64,000 bases of DNA from Sporothrix humicola (lineage: Eukaryota > Ascomycota > Sordariomycetes > Ophiostomatales > Ophiostomataceae): the NCBI GenBank assembly GCA_021396245.1, contig WNYE01000001.1:1240001-1304000 (forward strand). The letters run 5' to 3'. Of the stretch, positions 1 to 11,637 are shown one piece after another. A program made the translations under genes and the position numbers. The notes under the pieces were generated by a model. The model saw only the letters and a program-made list of their open reading frames with translations. It did no database searches and was not told the DNA's origin. Numbering within the stretch: the first letter of the stretch is position 1; each line of letters opens with the position of its first letter.

Positions 1-2483
1 ACGAGGTCGCTTCGCCGGCCGCAGCACCAGGAACCAGTACAGGCAGCATACCTCCGCCTCGCCCACCATTTACGCCATTAAATGGCAAAGAGGCGGCCAG
101 CGACAGCAATAGTGTATTCGAGGACAGAAATGCGTGGGACGATCTCGGCTCCAGCAATGCTCAGCCGCAGCCATTGCCGACCAACATCGTTACTGAGCCA
201 GCAGGCGAAGGCTGGAATCTTGTTGACAACGAACCAGTACCGGGCCAGCTGTCTCGACAGAGCACCTGGGAGAACTTTACCGACGACGAGGATGAGCCGA
301 GCCAGTCGGGCAGTAGCCGGCCTAAGCCGCCAACTAAGCCCAAGCCTAAGATGAAGGGCAAGAGCGTTACCCCAGCCGTACCGGTTCCAGTCGCAGATAC
401 GTCGGCGCCTTTGATTTCTATCGACTCGCCACCACCTACCAGCAAGCCCGATGAGCCAACTCCGTCCGCACCAGCAACATCATCCTCGGTTCCGCACGCA
501 GCAACATCCAGCAGCCAGGCAGAAGAGCCAGCTCCACGCCTGCCTCCAAGGAGCATGCTGGACATCGATGGCGTCGCACCACCACGACAGCCACCCCGGC
601 CGTCGGACTCAAGCAAGTCCGAGACGTATCAGGTCAAGAACATTTCATGGCATGATAGTCGTGCGGCTAAGAAACCACGTATCTCGCCCATCCTTGTGCA
701 AAATGCCAACGGCCCATGCCCACTTGTGGCACTGGTAAATGCTCTTACTCTGACAACCCCCGCCGACGTCAACACAGCTCTCGTTGAGACATTGCGGTCG
801 CGGGAGCAGGTCAGCCTATCGTTCCTTCTCGATGCCGTATTTGACGAGCTCATGTCGTCCCGGAGAAGTAGCAGCGACATTGAGCTGCCTGACGTCGACG
901 AGCTATACAAGTTTCTCAAGGGGCTGCACACGGGTATGAACGTCAACCCTCGCTTTATCCCCACGCAGGAGGTGATTACAGCTTTCCGCCGGACATCCCT
1001 TACGCACCTCCACCCCACGGAACGCGACGACATGATTCCCGGCACATTTGAGGACACCCGCGAGATGCAGCTCTATGCAACATTCAGCATCCCTCTGATC
1101 CATGGCTGGCTCCCACAGAAGGGCGACGGCGCATACGAAGCTCTCAGTCGGCAGGCAGCATCCTATGAAGATGTCCAGAATCTCCTTTTTCGCGAGGAGG
1201 AGTTGGAGGATAAGCTCAGCAGCCCCGATGGCGACGGTCTGACTGAGGACGAACAGGCGTTGTATCAGGACATTATCGAGATTAAGACATTCCTTCATGT
1301 CTCCGCCACTCAGCTAACACCGTTCGGACTCGACGTTGTTGCCAAGGCTATGCGCCCTGGCTCGTTTGCCATCCTGTTCCGGAACGACCACTTTTCAACA
1401 CTCTACCGCCACCCAGAGACAATGCAGCTGCTGTCGCTTGTGACAGATGCTGGCTACGCGAGCCATGACGAAGTCATTTGGGAGACTCTGGTGGACGTGA
1501 ATGGTGAACATGCTGAATTTTACTCGGGCGATTTCCGCCTTGTGGGTGGAAACAGCATACAGCAAACTGCGTCTGCTGGCTCATCGGGCTCCAGAAGCAA
1601 CAATGGCGGCGGCAGATCGTCCAATGATCAGAGCGGCTGGACAACAGTTCGCGGCCGGCGTCAGAACCAAAACGAGCCAGCAGTCGAGCAGCCTCCCATG
1701 TCCAGCGAGGAGCTGTCAAGACACGAGCAGGAAGATAGGGATCTTGCCCTCGCGCTCCAGCTTCAGGAAGAAGAGGAGGAGCGGCACCGAGCCGACGAGG
1801 CTCGTCGCAACAGTCGGTTGTCCGAGCAGTTCATCGAACAGAATGCCCGGCCTGCCAACCAGAACAATGGCTCGAACGCATACAACTCACGACGGTCCAG
1901 CAACGCCGCCAACAATGGCAATGGGCGAGTCCCGCCTACACCTCGTCGCAGCTCGGCCAACTTCTCCCAAAGCAGCCTTCTGGATGCCAATAACGGTAAC
2001 CACCGTCGTACATCCTCGTCTTCTGCCTCTAGCTCTGCTCTCGTCGGCCAGTATAGCAATGGACGCACGAACTCGAGATCGCCTCAGCAGGTGGTCCGGC
2101 CACTGGTGCCACCGGCCTCCAGCTCCACCATACGCACCAACACGCGCCCTGCAGTGAGCCGTCCAGTCGACCCAGACGATGGTGACGAAGCACCGCCATC
2201 ATACGAGCAGGCGTCCAAGCTTGCGCCCTATCATCCGCCTCCTGGAGCACCCGGGTCAGAATCAGCAGCAGCGGGTAGCAGCAGCAGTGCCGCCGGGAGC
2301 AGCAGCAATCTGGGAGGGGGAAGCAACGGTGGCCCGTCAAGAACGTCGCCATCGCCTCGGCCACTTGTCAACTATGCCTCCAACTCGAGCTACGCGAGCT
2401 CTGGACAGGCCAACTTTGCGCCGGGTAGCTATGCGTACCGGCAACAGCAATCCAGGGGCGACCGTGACTGCATAATAATGTAG
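1..2483 (+). CDS. MINDY-family deubiquitinase (partial, 5' end outside window)
   Basis: The frame is open from base 3 to the TAG at 2481-2483; the real start lies upstream. The product matches MINDY (FAM63/DUF544) deubiquitinases, which trim Lys48-linked polyubiquitin. Visible parts in order: a Pro/Ser-rich N-terminal region; the catalytic domain with the NGPCP motif (catalytic Cys at 717-719), the oxyanion Gln (699-701) and the His of NDHFS (1389-1391); a MIU-like ubiquitin-binding helix (DLALALQLQEEE, about 1740-1775); a long Ser/Asn-rich tail; a PPSY (PPxY) motif at 2193-2204; and the last four residues CIIM, a CaaX prenylation box. PPxY motifs bind WW domains of Nedd4/Rsp5 ligases, and CaaX would attach the enzyme to membranes; both roles are inferred. 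No intron is needed in the visible part. It converges on the LPMO gene. Family call is strong; substrate preference is by analogy. Confidence 0.92.
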   Translation, partial: EVASPAAAPGTSTGSIPPPRPPFTPLNGKEAASDSNSVFEDRNAWDDLGSSNAQPQPLPTNIVTEPAGEGWNLVDNEPVPGQLSRQSTWENFTDDEDEPSQSGSSRPKPPTKPKPKMKGKSVTPAVPVPVADTSAPLISIDSPPPTSKPDEPTPSAPATSSSVPHAATSSSQAEEPAPRLPPRSMLDIDGVAPPRQPPRPSDSSKSETYQVKNISWHDSRAAKKPRISPILVQNANGPCPLVALVNALTLTTPADVNTALVETLRSREQVSLSFLLDAVFDELMSSRRSSSDIELPDVDELYKFLKGLHTGMNVNPRFIPTQEVITAFRRTSLTHLHPTERDDMIPGTFEDTREMQLYATFSIPLIHGWLPQKGDGAYEALSRQAASYEDVQNLLFREEELEDKLSSPDGDGLTEDEQALYQDIIEIKTFLHVSATQLTPFGLDVVAKAMRPGSFAILFRNDHFSTLYRHPETMQLLSLVTDAGYASHDEVIWETLVDVNGEHAEFYSGDFRLVGGNSIQQTASAGSSGSRSNNGGGRSSNDQSGWTTVRGRRQNQNEPAVEQPPMSSEELSRHEQEDRDLALALQLQEEEEERHRADEARRNSRLSEQFIEQNARPANQNNGSNAYNSRRSSNAANNGNGRVPPTPRRSSANFSQSSLLDANNGNHRRTSSSSASSSALVGQYSNGRTNSRSPQQVVRPLVPPASSSTIRTNTRPAVSRPVDPDDGDEAPPSYEQASKLAPYHPPPGAPGSESAAAGSSSSAAGSSSNLGGGSNGGPSRTSPSPRPLVNYASNSSYASSGQANFAPGSYAYRQQQSRGDRDCIIM

Positions 2484-3078
2484 ATGGTCGCGACTTTGAG
2501 TCTATTTATGTACATAACTCTGTTTCATTTGTTTGTTCTTGCCCTTTTTTATTTTTTTCTCCTTTGTTTTCCTCGTCTTTCTCAAGCCTTTTCCATGCAT
2601 ACAGTGTCTTTGGGATACCTACATTATACCTACAGTTTTACCCAGATCTGCATTTTTACGATGAACAATTCCCCATCTTGTTTTTCATACAGCTTTTGTC
2701 CTCACTTGCTCGTTGATCGTGGATGTGGCCGACATGATATGCGTGTGTTTTATTTCCGTTTACCGTTTGCATCATCTAAAAATTCCATAAAGTACATGAA
2801 AGAATGGGTGTGTTCGAAGAGAAGTCGAAATCAACATAAACATCAAAAATAAATCAAAACGCCAAATTTCATCGTAACCAAAAACGAGTGACCAAAAGCG
2901 AGTGACCAAAAAAAAAATCAAAAGCAGCAGGAAGAGGTATGTCGGGTGTCCTGTCGTTCGATGCGACCGAAAAAAAAGTAAGAAAGAAGAAAAACGTCAC
3001 AAAAGGGGGTGTCAAGAAGTGAAATATGTTGTCCGAGGTATCGAACCTCCAGAGGCCTGTCCTGTATGTCGCCTCGGT
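2484..3078. other. Convergent 3' region between MINDY and LPMO genes
   Basis: There is no supported gene. AT-rich 3' UTR-like DNA follows the MINDY stop. At about 2885-2912 there is a short tandem duplication of a GAGTGACCAAAA unit followed by an A-run. A T-arm-like string near 3031-3050 was examined and is not part of a tRNA. Confidence 0.6.
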
Positions 3079-4332
3079 CTACCCGCCACGGCGACTCCGG
3101 AGCAGCTGCCGCAGACGGGCACGCGACGTCTCTGCACGTGAGGCCACGGCCACCGGCGCCGTCTCAATCTCAAACTTGTTGTCGGACTGGCCCAGACGGC
3201 AGACGGTACCAGGGGCCATGGCCTGGACAGCGCTCCACTGGCCCGAGGCACAGCGCTGGAAGGAGCGGCCGCCGGCTAGACATGCCCAGCGGCCTTCGGA
3301 GGTGCAGGGAGTACCGGCAGTCGTGGCGCCGTTTGCCGAAGAGGAGGAGGAAGTAGAGGAGGAGGAAGACGAGCCGGAGGAAGAAGAGGACGACGATGAA
3401 GCAAGCGAGGAAAGACCAGCGGCATCAGAGCCGACAGTGCCGACAGAATTGGCAGGAGCGGCAGCAGCAGGGGCAGGGGCAGGAGCAGCCGGCTGGGGAG
3501 AGTTTTGAGCGGCAGGAGCGGCGGACGAAGAGGCAGGTGCAGGGCTAGCAGCCGCCGGAGTCTCAGCCTGTGCATTGGGGGATGCCACGGCATAATCAAC
3601 GTTGCCCGCTGTTCCAGAGACACTGCTCTGGCAGCCCGAGCCGCGAGGAGCAACCGCGCCCTGGGCCGACTTGACATCCAGATCAGGGCCGGGCTGCGGG
3701 AACTGCACATCACGACTGTCGACGGTGCTGCAGCCGTTGCCGACATTCGCCACAAACAGCTTCGGGCGTGAGTTCATGGGACCCCTGGCGCCTCTCTTCT
3801 CGGCGCTCTCTTCGTCCCGCTTCCCCGAGTTTCCGGTAATGGTCACGGCGGCACAGTTCATGTACATTTCCCGGTTGCCCAGGTTGTTGAACCACGTCCA
3901 CGCCAGCAGTGCATCGCCCTGCGGAGCATCGTACGGGATCGCAAAATTGAGGCTCGTCGAGCCCGCACTCGCAGGGCACCCGCCCTCAATCGACTGCACA
4001 ACCGTGAATGTCTCGCCGCGGTCGTACGACAGGCTGACCTGGCACGAGCCGCCGCCGTGCGGAGCGCCGCCGCCAATTGTCACGTTGGCCGACTGGCCCG
4101 CAGCAAAAGACGCCGTGGGACGGCCCTGGGGTGTGCCGAGATCGCCGACCTGATACTTTTTGCAAGGGTAGTTTGAGCCGTCGGCAAGCAGGGGGGCGGT
4201 CATGGTGTAGTCAATGGCGCTGGAGAGCGAGTACGGGTTGAACTTGGAGCGGAACGGCGGCGGCCAGGTCATTTCCATGTGGGCGGCGGCAACGGAAGCC
4301 GAGGCCAAGACGGCAGTCAAAGAAGACTTCAT
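3079..4332 (-). CDS. AA11-like lytic polysaccharide monooxygenase with C-terminal chitin-binding module
   Basis: Single-exon gene, 417 residues. The start at 4332 was chosen because it places a signal peptide (residues 1-17) directly before His18, the N-terminal copper ligand expected after cleavage. His92 (APHGGG) is the second histidine-brace ligand and Tyr157 (REMYMNC) the likely axial residue, so the active site looks intact. The catalytic domain spans about 18-240, with a dibasic/acidic insert near 170-190. An Ala/Pro then poly-Ser linker (about 255-335) leads to a small Cys-rich module (343-380, with [10 protein letters not shown]) resembling the X278/CBM19 chitin-binding modules of fungal chitin enzymes. 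A basic tail follows ([12 protein letters not shown]). Family knowledge: AA11 enzymes oxidatively cleave chitin; a role in wall remodelling or attack on chitin is inferred. Exact AA class is likely but unproven without a profile search. Confidence 0.85.
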   Translation of the reverse strand: MKSSLTAVLASASVAAAHMEMTWPPPFRSKFNPYSLSSAIDYTMTAPLLADGSNYPCKKYQVGDLGTPQGRPTASFAAGQSANVTIGGGAPHGGGSCQVSLSYDRGETFTVVQSIEGGCPASAGSTSLNFAIPYDAPQGDALLAWTWFNNLGNREMYMNCAAVTITGNSGKRDEESAEKRGARGPMNSRPKLFVANVGNGCSTVDSRDVQFPQPGPDLDVKSAQGAVAPRGSGCQSSVSGTAGNVDYAVASPNAQAETPAAASPAPASSSAAPAAQNSPQPAAPAPAPAAAAPANSVGTVGSDAAGLSSLASSSSSSSSGSSSSSSTSSSSSANGATTAGTPCTSEGRWACLAGGRSFQRCASGQWSAVQAMAPGTVCRLGQSDNKFEIETAPVAVASRAETSRARLRQLLRSRRGG

Positions 4333-7176
4333 TGTGGTGTGGATGGTGGTGGAAATGGAGGTGCTGTTATTTGTTGCCAGTTGTCTAAGGAGTGTCGGTG
4401 ATGCTTTGCAAAGCCCGGCTCTGCGTGTTGCCAATATTTTTTGAAAGGAACGTCTAGAAAGGAACGTTTGTTGACAGGCCTTGCTTCTTTTCAAGGAGTG
4501 GAAGAAGAGGACAGAATTGAGTGAGAGCTAGAAGCTCAAAAGGAGAGACGAAGAATGTAAAAAGGAGTGTGGTGATGTGAAGATGGCTGAAGAGCTGAAA
4601 AGGGATCTTGGGTCTACCAGGAACGATGAAAAGTCTCTCTCTTCAAGAGGGTGTGAAGAAATGAAGCAAAGAAGAAAGGAAGAAAAAGAAAGGACGAAAA
4701 GGAAGGACGGAAGAAGAGACAACTACCAGAGCAAGACCTTTTGTATTTTCAAGCCAAGAAAGAACAGAAATCTGGACGAGCACCTTCCGAGCCCGTCTAT
4801 AAGTAGGCGAAGGCGAGCATGCACTTTGGCAGAGTTATTACATCGGCATATATGCATCTCTTTCTCAAGATCTACCCCCCTTTCCCCCGTTCCCCGTAAA
4901 ATGCAGCGAGGCACGGCAGGTGTGAGCAGATATTCAGCAGATGTGAGGGTTCATAGCGGTGAAGGAAGGAGGTCCGGGTCCGGGGCAATAAGGCGAGGAG
5001 ACAGAAGAGACAGAGGGGGTCAGATCTCTTCCTCGCTCTAGTTTTCTGTATCTCGGTGGCTTTTGGCGCCCGTTCCTGGAGGCCACACTTTATCCGGCCA
5101 CGAGAGCATATGTAAAGTAGAAAGTGGCAAACGTAGAGAAGAAAAATAGAAGAAAAGAAGAAGCGACCACAAGAAGTGGAGGGAAAACAAATCATCAGAT
5201 TGGTCGGCTTGCGAGAATCGAGGCAAATACGACCTCTCAATTAGTTCGTCAATGGGAAAACATATAAACATACAGAAACCATTTAAAGATGGGACGGGAT
5301 GACAAGAGATCTGCAAGGTACCGGATGAAAAAAGGGCGATAAGCCACTGGCAATACTAGCAACTAAGAACTATAGAGGGAGAAAGGAAGAGTAGAGAAAC
5401 ACTTCTACCTATCAATTGACCTGTTTACGTCCCGAGGGCCCGTGTTTGCGCGTTTCCAAAGCCTCTTTATATCCAGATTCATGCTTTGAGGCGTTTTTGC
5501 CACAAAAGGGATAGCCGACTTACACGGCGACTTACACCAAAATCTAACAACGTATCGCTACTAATTCAAAAATAAAGCGAAAACGCACCAAATAACCCAT
5601 TCCAATCGAGTGTAAATATTTATAAGAACCATACGCAAAATAAAAATGAAACATTACTTCCTAAAAAAGAACGAGTGGAAATACACAGAATGGTCAAAAA
5701 TGATGGAACGCCCAAGGCTTGTGTGGATTTGAGAAACAGAACAAATGGGCAAACAAAACGCAGGAAACATGGAAACGGACACACCGAGGCCAGTTCTCAA
5801 TAATGCCTCTTCTCCATATTTCTGGTCGTCTTTTCCCTGTTAAGCTTCTCCAGGTTATTAAAGGCGCCGGGACAGCTAAGTCTTCGGGATGCTCGTCGGG
5901 ACAGCCAGCATTTTACCCGGAGGTGCGTGCGCGGCAAAACGTCTTTACAGTCAGGTACAGGCACAGAGAAATAGAGAATGAGAGAAAGAGAGAGGGCGCG
6001 GCTGGTCGGCTCTTGGGTATTGACGGCTGATTGGAAGACTGGCCGGCAAAAGAGACCAAAAATGGGCGAGGCTATGACCCTCTTTTGTCAATTGAGAGTA
6101 AAGTCAACCACACAAGGTGAGTGTACCTGAATATCCTCTTTCCCGTTTCCTCTTCAAATGTTCTATCCTCTCTATTTTTTCGCCTCTCTCATCTATTTTC
6201 CGGAGAAAAGGTACGTTCGTTCCAGGAGGACACGGCATCCAGATGAGAAGAAAAGGGATCAAGTGGTGATGAAAGACGAGAAACCGAGGAGGGGCAGCTA
6301 CAATCGACAACAATACGAGTGGAATGCGTCATCTTAACACTGCCAGAGTATTCTTTGGGTCTCGTACAATGGCACAAAATACAGTGGGAGACAGCGAACA
6401 GGAGTTTGGTTCAGGTACTCCGTACGTGCGATCTCGATAGAAAATCAGATCTCGGTGTCTATGAGAGCTCGACCACAAGCTGGGTTTTCAGACTCAGCCA
6501 AGTCCATAGTTCTAGACCAAGACACACGCCCTCTTGCCGCGCGGGTCTTTTTTTTTAAGTGCTTGCAGCTGGGCCACGACCTACTCTCTCAAGTTTTGAC
6601 AGGAAATCGAGAGAGGCCACGGACAATCGGCCAGATCAAAAGACCCTGAATCTACATCCCCGCCTCCGCGTGTCTAGAATAGAGTTATCCTGGTGTCTGT
6701 GTGGCGGCCTGCTCTGCTCGTTTAGATGATCGTGGCGATCTTCAGTCCAACGGACCGTCGTCAAGAAGGCTAGAATGTGTATGTCGAAGATGTGAGGGAG
6801 AGGCACGGACGGACGGGTAATCTAGATGCTGCAGCCCCGGGGAGGCGGCGATTCGCCGGTGTGTGCACATGTGTTGGTGTGATTTCTGAGAAAATGCCCC
6901 CAGAACAACTGCATGCAGTCATCTCGTCAACTCCCGAACAACATGAAACAAAATCCTCCCTCTGCCACTTTTCTACTTTTTGAAACAAATCGTCAACTGT
7001 CAGCCACTGAGGCACAGCGTAAGAAGTAAAGTAGTGCGTTCGTGTGCAAAAAGAAAAATGTTCCAACAACGCCATAACTTTCAGTTTTTAACATAAAACG
7101 AGTTTGAAAAAAAAAAGGTAATAACCAAAGTGTTAAAACAACAAGACACTACAAAAAAGAAGAAAACGACAAAAAA
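4333..7176. other. Intergenic region upstream of LPMO
   Basis: I see no gene with protein-like composition. The first 200 bases are the LPMO promoter (minus strand). The rest is purine-rich tracts (about 4500-5200), AT-rich DNA (about 5500-5700) and low-complexity runs. A TACTCCGTACGT motif lies at 6416-6427. Short open frames here have shadow-like composition and no family resemblance. Confidence 0.55.
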
Positions 7177-7295
7177 ACGTACAGCAGCGGGTATTCGCTG
7201 GTCGTCACCGACCCAACTACTAATCCGCCGATTACTGGTTTGACTAGGGGAGAGCGGACGGGATCCCGTATTTTCCAGTATCTATGGCCGTACGT
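7177..7295 (-). rRNA. 5S ribosomal RNA (divergent isotype)
   Basis: On the minus strand the 119 bases from 7295 to 7177 read as a fungal 5S rRNA: ends ACGTACGGCC and GCTGTACGT close into helix I, with the conserved blocks GGGATCCCGTCCGCTCTCCC, GGATTAGTAGTTGGGT and GGTGACGACCAGCGAAT in the correct order and spacing. Seven As on the plus strand (7171-7177) give a T-run terminator for RNA polymerase III. Dispersed single 5S genes are usual in Pezizomycotina. Compared with the common fungal 5S sequence as I remember it, several bases differ, but the differences in helices I and II come in pairing-preserving couples, pointing to a functional isotype rather than a decaying copy. Internal promoter elements were not individually tested. 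Confidence 0.9.
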
Positions 7296-10200
7296 GGAAG
7301 AAGAAACTATCTTGTGGGGTTATATCGTGTGGTGAGCAGCGGAAAGGCTGTAACAAATAGTGTGTTGTCGAGACTTGTTGCCGTCTCCCGTGGAAAGTTA
7401 ATGGTTGAAACTTGTTGTGACAGAAAACAAGGCTGCCAATGAGTAAGCCTGGCCACGAGTAGAGAAAGGGCAACATGTAAGTATTGTGCACTACTTGGAC
7501 ACAATCATGTGTGTTGTGGATATATGAGTAGTTACTTAAATATGAGTAAGGCTGTGGATGTTGTCGTAGTAAAATTATTTAATGAGCATTTTTTTATAAA
7601 TCAGCTTTCAGCAAAAAATGTCAAAAGAAAACAATAAATAAAAATAAATACATAATAAAAAAACCATGAACTTCATCTATACAAGATTGACACTTTTTAT
7701 TATATTCGGATCACTCTTTTAGTCTCGTTGGCCATATGTTTAAATGTCATTTTGTTTCATTTTGTTAGTACTGACAAGATTTGGTTGAGGTGAGATGGTG
7801 ATCTTTCTCACACCACAGCTCACAGCTCATAGCTCCTTCCAGCTCCCAGCTCCAATTCAATTCCCAGCACTCAGCTTTCAAAGTGGTCCCTAGTACACGC
7901 GTGGCTGAGAACCCTAGAAGGTTGCCCTTTCTGTGTTAGTTCCCGTTGCCACCGGCCTCTGGTCCGCCTGTCCGTCGTCGCCCTTTGCCTATTCTGGCTT
8001 GTCAGCAAATATCAGAAATCAGCACCAACTGAACAGGAGCCGGCAGCTTCACCCAGCGTCAAGTTGACTCGGGATGAAGTGACGCGTCAGATTTGGCGAA
8101 GGCCTGCGATTGAGCTCTTGAGAAGCGATGGCAGACGGAAAGAAACATTTGCTATTCTTCCAACAACCGTAATTCTGAAAAAAAAAAAAAAAGGCAATCG
8201 CCAAAAATCATCCCCAAACCCATGACGACGCGTCTTGAGACGATGCACACGCGTTCTGGCACACCCATGAGCCGCACAGATCGACCGGGTCGTCTCGTCG
8301 CAGCTGCAGGAAAGAATGCCAGAGAACAAAATTTAGAACAAACCAAAACACGCGGACCGGGCGTCTCCCCTGTTCCCAGGCTTTTCCCACATTCTCTTTT
8401 GTCTTGTCTCTTTTCCGTTTTCCCAGCATTTTGCGCACAGCACGCGCCATGTCGCGTTGCGGCCCACCACGCCAACAAAAATCCAACAAAAAGGAACAAA
8501 AAGAGCCCTGCGAGCTGCAACCTCTATCAGGAGAATTCCAGGGACGGTTTTTGGGCGCCCGCTGGGCGTTTCTCAGAAATCCAAGAGATTCCAAGCAAAA
8601 GCTTCGGGACCTTCTAGCGACGGTTTTGTGTTTTCGGCATGGGTTGAATGTGGGTACGGCAGCGCCCTGTAATTTCCTCGAATGCTGGGATTCATTGCCA
8701 TACTGTTCACAGGCAACAACAAACCGGAGAAGGTTGAATTGGCTGTGAGTCGATATCGTGTTTGCATCTTTCTCTTCCGAACGACCGGCAAAATAATATC
8801 TTCTCGACGGCAGAAAACAAACGGCGAACAGAGACAAAATGCGGGATTGCGTACAAGGCGGAAGGCAGAGCACGGGAGCGGCATTTCCGGATTGGCTTCG
8901 CAACTGCCACATCAGAACACGAACGCCCTGCCAAGCAAACACGCACATTCGGCATTGCCAGCAAAACTTGAAGCCTTGAGAGGACGAGGCGAGCCAAGTG
9001 CAAAATGCAATTTCACATGAAGCGGACTCACCGATGGTTCCTGCCCATGCTGAGTAGTCGACGAGGGGAGTACTTTCCCTCTTCAATATCTTGTCGCCCT
9101 GCCGTCGCGATTGTCTGTGAGCCTATGAAGCTTCTCATTGAATCGCCCCTTCTGGATTGGCGTGGACCCTGAGTCGCTCCTGCCACCAAGTGCCCATCGA
9201 CAGCTTTGAGCTTCAGAAACAACGGCCCCCATTTTGCTGTTCTATCCACACACACCATTTTGCTCTTGCCACGCCAGAAAGACCCTTCCCCGAGTTCTGT
9301 TTCTCCGCTTTTCGATCGGACCTTCCTTCCCAAAAATACCACGCCGCCACCAAACGCAGGGAGGCACGAGTGACAAGGCGAGGCCCAAGAAGCGCCTGCC
9401 AAAAACAAAGATGTAAATACTCCGTACGTGGGATCTTCTTGTACCTTTGATTCACTGTTGACCGTTCCGTTGGGCTCCAAACCTATCTGCAGTTTTGCAA
9501 CATGGACCTGTACAAAGGTGTGTATTTTGCGACCTCTGCTTGGAGCACAAGTAATACGGAGTACACACACAGATAATAGCACATTTTAGTAGATTGAGAA
9601 TTTTCTCAACAGCAAAGAAAGCTCAACCAACCAGCCATTTGACCAGCCCCGCTTTTTTTACTGTTGTGCTCCCGCGTCTTTTGGTGACATGAGTTGCAGC
9701 TAAAAGCAGGAACGATCAGAAAGCGGACTTGCCTTTAGTATTAAAACAAAGAAAACAACAGATCGAACGAAGATAGCATGACCGCATGTGCAATAACAAC
9801 AAAAGGGAAACCGGGAAAGAGCCAGACGGAGAAAGAGCGACCCGTTGCCCGCTCTGGGCCTAAGATGGCGGCCGGCCGCACCTGCTGCGTTTGTACCCAT
9901 TGTATCTTACGATGTGAGATAGTGTATATAGCTAGCGAGCTGAGCTACCCAATGACAGCGACACTCCCGCCATTGAAGCTTCTTCTCAGTGCTCTTTCCT
10001 GCTTTAAAGCACACCGGTCGCTCGTCAGTGCCTCGTGCTCTGTGAAATGGCTATTGAGACCGCGCCGCTCTTGCTCTGTCTGCCCCGTTGCTCTGCTGTT
10101 CGCAGTCCCCACTTTTGCCTAGGTGAGACACGAGACACTCTTTCCCGTTCGGCTCCCAATTTTTTTGCACTGGTCGTCCTTCCCTTTTTTTGCTCTTTTC

Positions 10201-11637
10201 TTCTCTGGACCCACAATACCTTCTCTCCAGGTCGAATGCCCCTTCCTTTCCGTCTCTTGTCCCTGTGAGTCGTCGCCCAGTCGCTCCTCCCTCACTGCTA
10301 TTCTGCACCTTCCCCCCCAAAGCTCACACTTGCTGGCTCGCTCCTCCCCCCTGTGTTGGTGCGCTGTCCACTCCAAACGGTTAGTTTTCCTTCCACCTTT
10401 TCCTTCCCTCGCCGCCAACAGTGCACTCAAAATAAAAAATAACGAAAACACAAAACTCCACACTTCTCAGGACCTCATTTCTCACCACCTCCCCTTTTCC
10501 CTCCTCTTCCTCCTCTTCCCCTTTCCATCGCTGCGTTGTGTTTTGTTTCTTATTCTTTCTCTCCTTTGGCTTCTTTTCTGCCTTCTTCCTCTCCTTTTTC
10601 TCCAGCTCTTCTGATTCGCCCCAGTAGCAGCACTAAAGTAGCAGCACGACAGAAAGCCCGAACCTCCCGTTCGTTTCTTGTCCCCTACTCTACTTTCTGG
10701 CCTCGACCTCCTCCCTCCTTCTCCTCTTCGCCCATCGTCGCCAATCCGCCTTTGCGCCGTCGACTCCATCCATTCCTCGACCCCCTCGTTGTCGCTGATT
10801 CCCTATCTGGCCGCATCTTCTCTTCTACCCCTCGAGCTGTCTATCGACGACACTTTTCTGGCCACCAACTCCTGGATTGGGTCTTCTCCTCTTCTACCCC
10901 TTCTCGCGCCCAGTCACGCCGTGTCCATCGACTCCCCTCGATATCTCGCGACGCAATCGTCTGCATCGGATCCTCTGCGCCCCCAACAGCGCACCGTGCG
11001 GCTTTACATTCATTTGTACCTTGTCATTTTCGGCGACAACTTCCTCCCTTTTCGCGTTTTCGTCGATTGGAGAAGCTCACTTCCCCACCAGCGACTTTCC
11101 AACACGTGCCCTTGGTTTCGAACATGGACGTTTCCATCGAGACGTTCTCCTCGCCCGAATACTAAGCTGATTGCACTTGCCCTGAATTGACGGAACTTGT
11201 CATCGTTTGTGATTGACAAAATTTCCCGTCAAGCTTCTCATTGAAGATATCCGTGTGGTTCCATAGGTGCTCTTCATTTTTGTGCTCTTTTTTTACTCCT
11301 AAATCGATCTCCTGACAACGAAATCGACCTTTTCTGGCCTTTTTTCCCTCGTCTGCTCTGCAAACTGACCTACTCTCGCAATCGGTTGAAGCATTGCAAT
11401 TCCCAAGTGGCGTTTTTGATAAAGGCCTTGTCCTCGACTCATTCTAGTGAAATCAAGCTCTCTTTTTCTGATCGAGGTAGGTCCTAGATGCGCCCTGAAT
11501 TTTGGGAGCACCCTTGTCCTTCTCTTACCGCATCGCGATCGCGATCCTCAGTTGTCAATGAAGGCTAACCGTCCTTGACAGGTTTCATCAATCGAACGAA
11601 GTCCTATATCACCGTTCCACCGAATATCTTCGATAAC
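7296..11637. other. Long gene-poor region and leader of the ataxin-2 gene
   Basis: No gene is supported. 7500-7780 is AT-rich; 7805-7880 holds repeats of CAGCTC type; 8178-8192 is an A-run. TACTCCGTA sites lie at 9418-9426 and, inverted, at 9555-9563. From about 10120 to 11640 the plus strand is strongly pyrimidine-rich, typical of a fungal promoter and long leader, and contains a likely 5' UTR intron just before the ataxin-2 start. An open frame at 8208-9086 (minus) has no ATG start and no protein-like pattern. Confidence 0.5.
11477..11581 (+). other. Predicted 5' UTR intron of the ataxin-2 gene
   Basis: Donor GAG|GTAGGT at 11477, branch-like GCTAACC near 11564 and acceptor TTGACAG ending at 11581 define a 105-nt intron 56 bases upstream of the start codon. 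All three signals match the coding introns of this window. Transcript data are not available to me. Confidence 0.55.

Noticed and set aside
3031..3050. tRNA T-arm-like string GGTTCGATACC on the minus strand
   Set aside because: The T-stem has a mismatch and there is no matching acceptor stem, anticodon arm or A box at the right distance.
4333..4494. 54-residue N-terminal extension of the LPMO
   Set aside because: It would bury the signal peptide and the N-terminal His required for copper binding.
8208..9086. 292-codon open frame on the minus strand in the gene-poor region
   Set aside because: It starts at TTG without a nearby ATG, is Cys/Ser/Arg-rich, shows no domain and overlaps equally open frames on the other strand.
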